NCBI GenBank assembly: GCA_021801945.1
Contig: JAKABE010000157.1
Location: 1-7,330 of the forward strand
From: Acidobacteriota bacterium
GTDB taxonomy: Bacteria > Acidobacteriota > Terriglobia > Terriglobales > Acidobacteriaceae
DNA: 7,330 nt
Reading direction: 5' to 3'
Below, piece after piece: positions 5,791 through 7,330 of the stretch. The first letter of the stretch is position 1. Each line of letters starts with the position of its first letter. The notes beneath the pieces are model-generated. The model saw nothing but the letters and a program-made list of their open reading frames with translations. It had not been told where the DNA came from and made no database searches. The translations under genes and the position numbers were made by a program.

Positions 5791-7116
5791 ATGACGACTA
5801 AGAAGAGATCAAGGACGGTGCATACCAGACGTGCACTGCCGGCAGGCCAGCTGAAGACACGCCTGATGGTTCTGTACGCGATGGCGCTTCCGGCGCTTCT
5901 ATTTTCCGCCTGCAGGAAACAGGCCGCCCCCTCAGCCATGGTGGCGGTGCAGGCCGCTCATCCCCAAGAGGGAACAATTTCGGAGCACATTGCGGCCGAT
6001 GCGGTGCTGGACCCGGTGGCGCAGGCCGCCATTGTTCCCAAGATCACGGCACCGGTGAAACAGTTTTACGTGCAGCGCGGCTCCAGGGTGCACGCCGGCG
6101 AGTTGCTGGCCGTGCTCGACAACAACGATCTGAAGGCCGCGGCGCTGGACAGCCAAGGAGCCTTTGAGGCAGCGCAGGGAGCTTACGCGGTCGCCACGGG
6201 CGCGCAGATTCCAGAAGAGGTTCAGACCGCGGAGGTCGCGGTGACGCAGGCCAAGGCCAATCTCACCGTGAACCAGCAGATTGTGAAGAGCCGCACGGCA
6301 CTTTTCGCGGAGGGGGCCATTCCGGGCCAGCTTCTGGACTCGTCCAAGGTAACCCTGGTACAGGCTCAGGGAGCTTACGAGACGGCCGTGAAGCATCTCC
6401 AGGCTGTGCGCAAGGTGAATCAGGCGGCTGGCCTTAAGCAGGCGCAGGGCCAGTTGACCTCTGCCAAGGGCCGCTACGAAGGCGCGCAGGCTATGGTGAG
6501 CTTCTCGGAGATTCGCAGCCCCATCGACGGCGTGGTGACGGCACGGCCTTTGTTTGCCGGCGAAACGGCATCGCCGGGCATGCCGCTGCTCACGGTGATG
6601 GACACCTCCACGCTCATCGCCAAGGCCCACATTGCGCAGCAGGAGGCACAGGAGTTGAAGGTGGGAAACGAAGCCAGCGTGCAGGTTCCGGAAATGGCCA
6701 AGCCGGTTCCGGCCAAGGTTGCTCTCATCAGCCCCGCTCTTGACCCCGGCAGCACGACTGTCGAAGTTTGGCTCAAGATAGATAACCGCTCGGGACTGCT
6801 CAAGGCAGGCACCCCGGTCCATGTTTCCATCACCGGGCGCACGGCCGCGCACGCCATGATGATTCCACTCTCGGCGGTGCTCACAGCGCAAAATGGCAGC
6901 AAATCGGTGATGGTGGTCGTCAAGGGGGCAGCGCAGCCAAAGCCGGTCGAGTTGGGCTTCAATGATGGCCAGAATGTGCAGGTGCTCTCTGGCCTCACGC
7001 CCTCCGACCTTGTCATCACCACCGGCTCCTTTGGGCTTGATCCGGGCACCAAAGTGCAAGTCGCCCCGACGCAGACCGGTAGCAACGAGTCCGCCAACGG
7101 CGCGGGAGACGACTGA
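5791..7116 (+). CDS. RND efflux periplasmic adaptor (membrane fusion protein), probable lipoprotein
   Basis: HlyD/AcrA-type adaptor linking the inner-membrane RND permease to the TolC-like channel; 441 residues. A long basic n-region is followed by a hydrophobic stretch and LLFSAC, so Cys41 is a probable lipidation site, although Phe at -3 is less usual than Leu. Then: first lipoyl half (about 80-115, IVPKITAPVKQFYVQRGSRVHAGELL), an alpha-helical hairpin (about 115-235) with repeated AQGAY heptads, second lipoyl half (about 238-270, FSEIRSPIDGVVTARPLFAGE), beta-barrel (about 275-350, with STTVEVWLKIDNRSGLLKAG) and membrane-proximal domain (about 355-430, MMIPLSAVL and GLTPSDLVITTGS). Order and spacing fit the family. 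It begins 4 bp after the TolC-like stop and its TGA overlaps the permease ATG by one base. CusB-, AcrA- or MdtA-type specificity cannot be assigned. Confidence 0.93.
   Translation: MTTKKRSRTVHTRRALPAGQLKTRLMVLYAMALPALLFSACRKQAAPSAMVAVQAAHPQEGTISEHIAADAVLDPVAQAAIVPKITAPVKQFYVQRGSRVHAGELLAVLDNNDLKAAALDSQGAFEAAQGAYAVATGAQIPEEVQTAEVAVTQAKANLTVNQQIVKSRTALFAEGAIPGQLLDSSKVTLVQAQGAYETAVKHLQAVRKVNQAAGLKQAQGQLTSAKGRYEGAQAMVSFSEIRSPIDGVVTARPLFAGETASPGMPLLTVMDTSTLIAKAHIAQQEAQELKVGNEASVQVPEMAKPVPAKVALISPALDPGSTTVEVWLKIDNRSGLLKAGTPVHVSITGRTAAHAMMIPLSAVLTAQNGSKSVMVVVKGAAQPKPVELGFNDGQNVQVLSGLTPSDLVITTGSFGLDPGTKVQVAPTQTGSNESANGAGDD
7104..7108 (+). promoter_or_regulatory. Ribosome binding site of the RND permease
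   Basis: GGGAG lies 7 nt before ATG 7116, inside the end of the adaptor gene. It supports 7116 as the start; the second in-frame ATG (7134) has no site at a workable distance. Confidence 0.6.
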
Positions 7117-7330
7117 TGCCCCCCCCCCCGGAAATGCATCTCACTTCTGATACAGGCGGCGATCATAAGCCGTTCTGGCTGGCACACACCACGCGCACCA
7201 TCTTCTTCTGCGCCGTTGTGCTCTCGGTGGCCGGTATCTACCTGGCCACCAAGGTGCCCATCTCCGTCTTTCCCACGGCCAACTTTCCTCGGGTGATTAT
7301 CGGCGTGGACAACGGAGTGATGCCTCTCGA
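7116..7330 (+). CDS. RND efflux permease, 5' part
   Basis: Start of the inner-membrane proton-driven pump of the tripartite system; 71 codons plus 2 bases are present and the frame is open at the right edge (the family is usually over 1,000 residues). ATG 7116 overlaps the adaptor stop as TGATG. The protein begins MPPPPEMHLTSDTGGDHKPFW, then shows the first transmembrane helix (TIFFCAVVLSVAGIYLATKV) and the family's post-helix stretch PISVFPTANFPRVIIGVDNG, comparable to the PxxxFPxxxxPxVxV segment of AcrB and CzcA. The four prolines come from an 11-C run directly after the start codon. A shorter start at ATG 7134 would skip the run but lacks a ribosome site. Substrate class (drug or metal) cannot be called from this fragment. 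Confidence 0.88.
   Translation, partial: MPPPPEMHLTSDTGGDHKPFWLAHTTRTIFFCAVVLSVAGIYLATKVPISVFPTANFPRVIIGVDNGVMPL
7119..7129 (+). repeat. Poly-C tract (11 C) at the start of the permease gene
   Basis: An uninterrupted run of 11 C immediately after ATG 7116. The current length keeps the permease in frame. One extra C would place translation in the frame ending at TGA 7148-7150, after about ten codons; one fewer C would also destroy the protein. Such tracts are slippage-prone in replication and error-prone in sequencing. Confidence 0.9.

Noticed and set aside
5932..7059. Long minus-strand open frame (375 codons) opposite the adaptor gene
   Set aside because: Composition is typical of an antisense shadow, and the plus strand is an unmistakable RND adaptor.

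Overview
This 7.3 kb GC-rich window looks chromosomal and comes from a Gram-negative bacterium: it encodes an LPS-type heptosyltransferase, an outer-membrane channel and a tripartite RND pump. The style of the proteins (long two-domain ThyX-like protein, GT9 enzyme coupled to an isoprenylcysteine methyltransferase-like gene, RND permease N-terminus reading PRVIIGVDNGVMP) suggests Acidobacteriota. That assignment is inference from family resemblance, not proof.

Left half, minus strand (3083 down to 1): a compact run, probably one transcript, of a duplicated-domain ThyX-like protein, a GT9 heptosyltransferase, and an isoprenylcysteine carboxyl methyltransferase-like membrane protein cut by the window edge. 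The last two genes share an ATGA stop/start overlap.

Centre: a 238-bp divergent intergenic region (3084-3321) with two small inverted repeats separates this run from a plus-strand DUF2071/YqjF-like gene (3322-4128). A further 206-bp non-coding gap follows.

Right half, plus strand (4335-7330): a tripartite efflux operon in the order TolC-like outer-membrane channel, periplasmic adaptor (probable lipoprotein), RND inner-membrane permease (5' end only). The genes are 4 bp apart and then overlap by 1 bp, so they should be co-translated to build one envelope-spanning pump. The substrate cannot be told from the sequence.

Most notable points: (i) in the ThyX-like protein the ThyX signature appears divided between the two halves, SxRY kept in the first and RHR in the second; (ii) the heptosyltransferase carries an in-frame insertion of about 40 residues with atypical codons, bordered by a perfect 10-bp inverted repeat; (iii) the RND permease starts with an 11-C homopolymer directly after its ATG, a candidate slippage (phase-variation) site or an assembly-error hotspot. 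I saw no CRISPR array, tRNA, rRNA, transposase or clear defence system.
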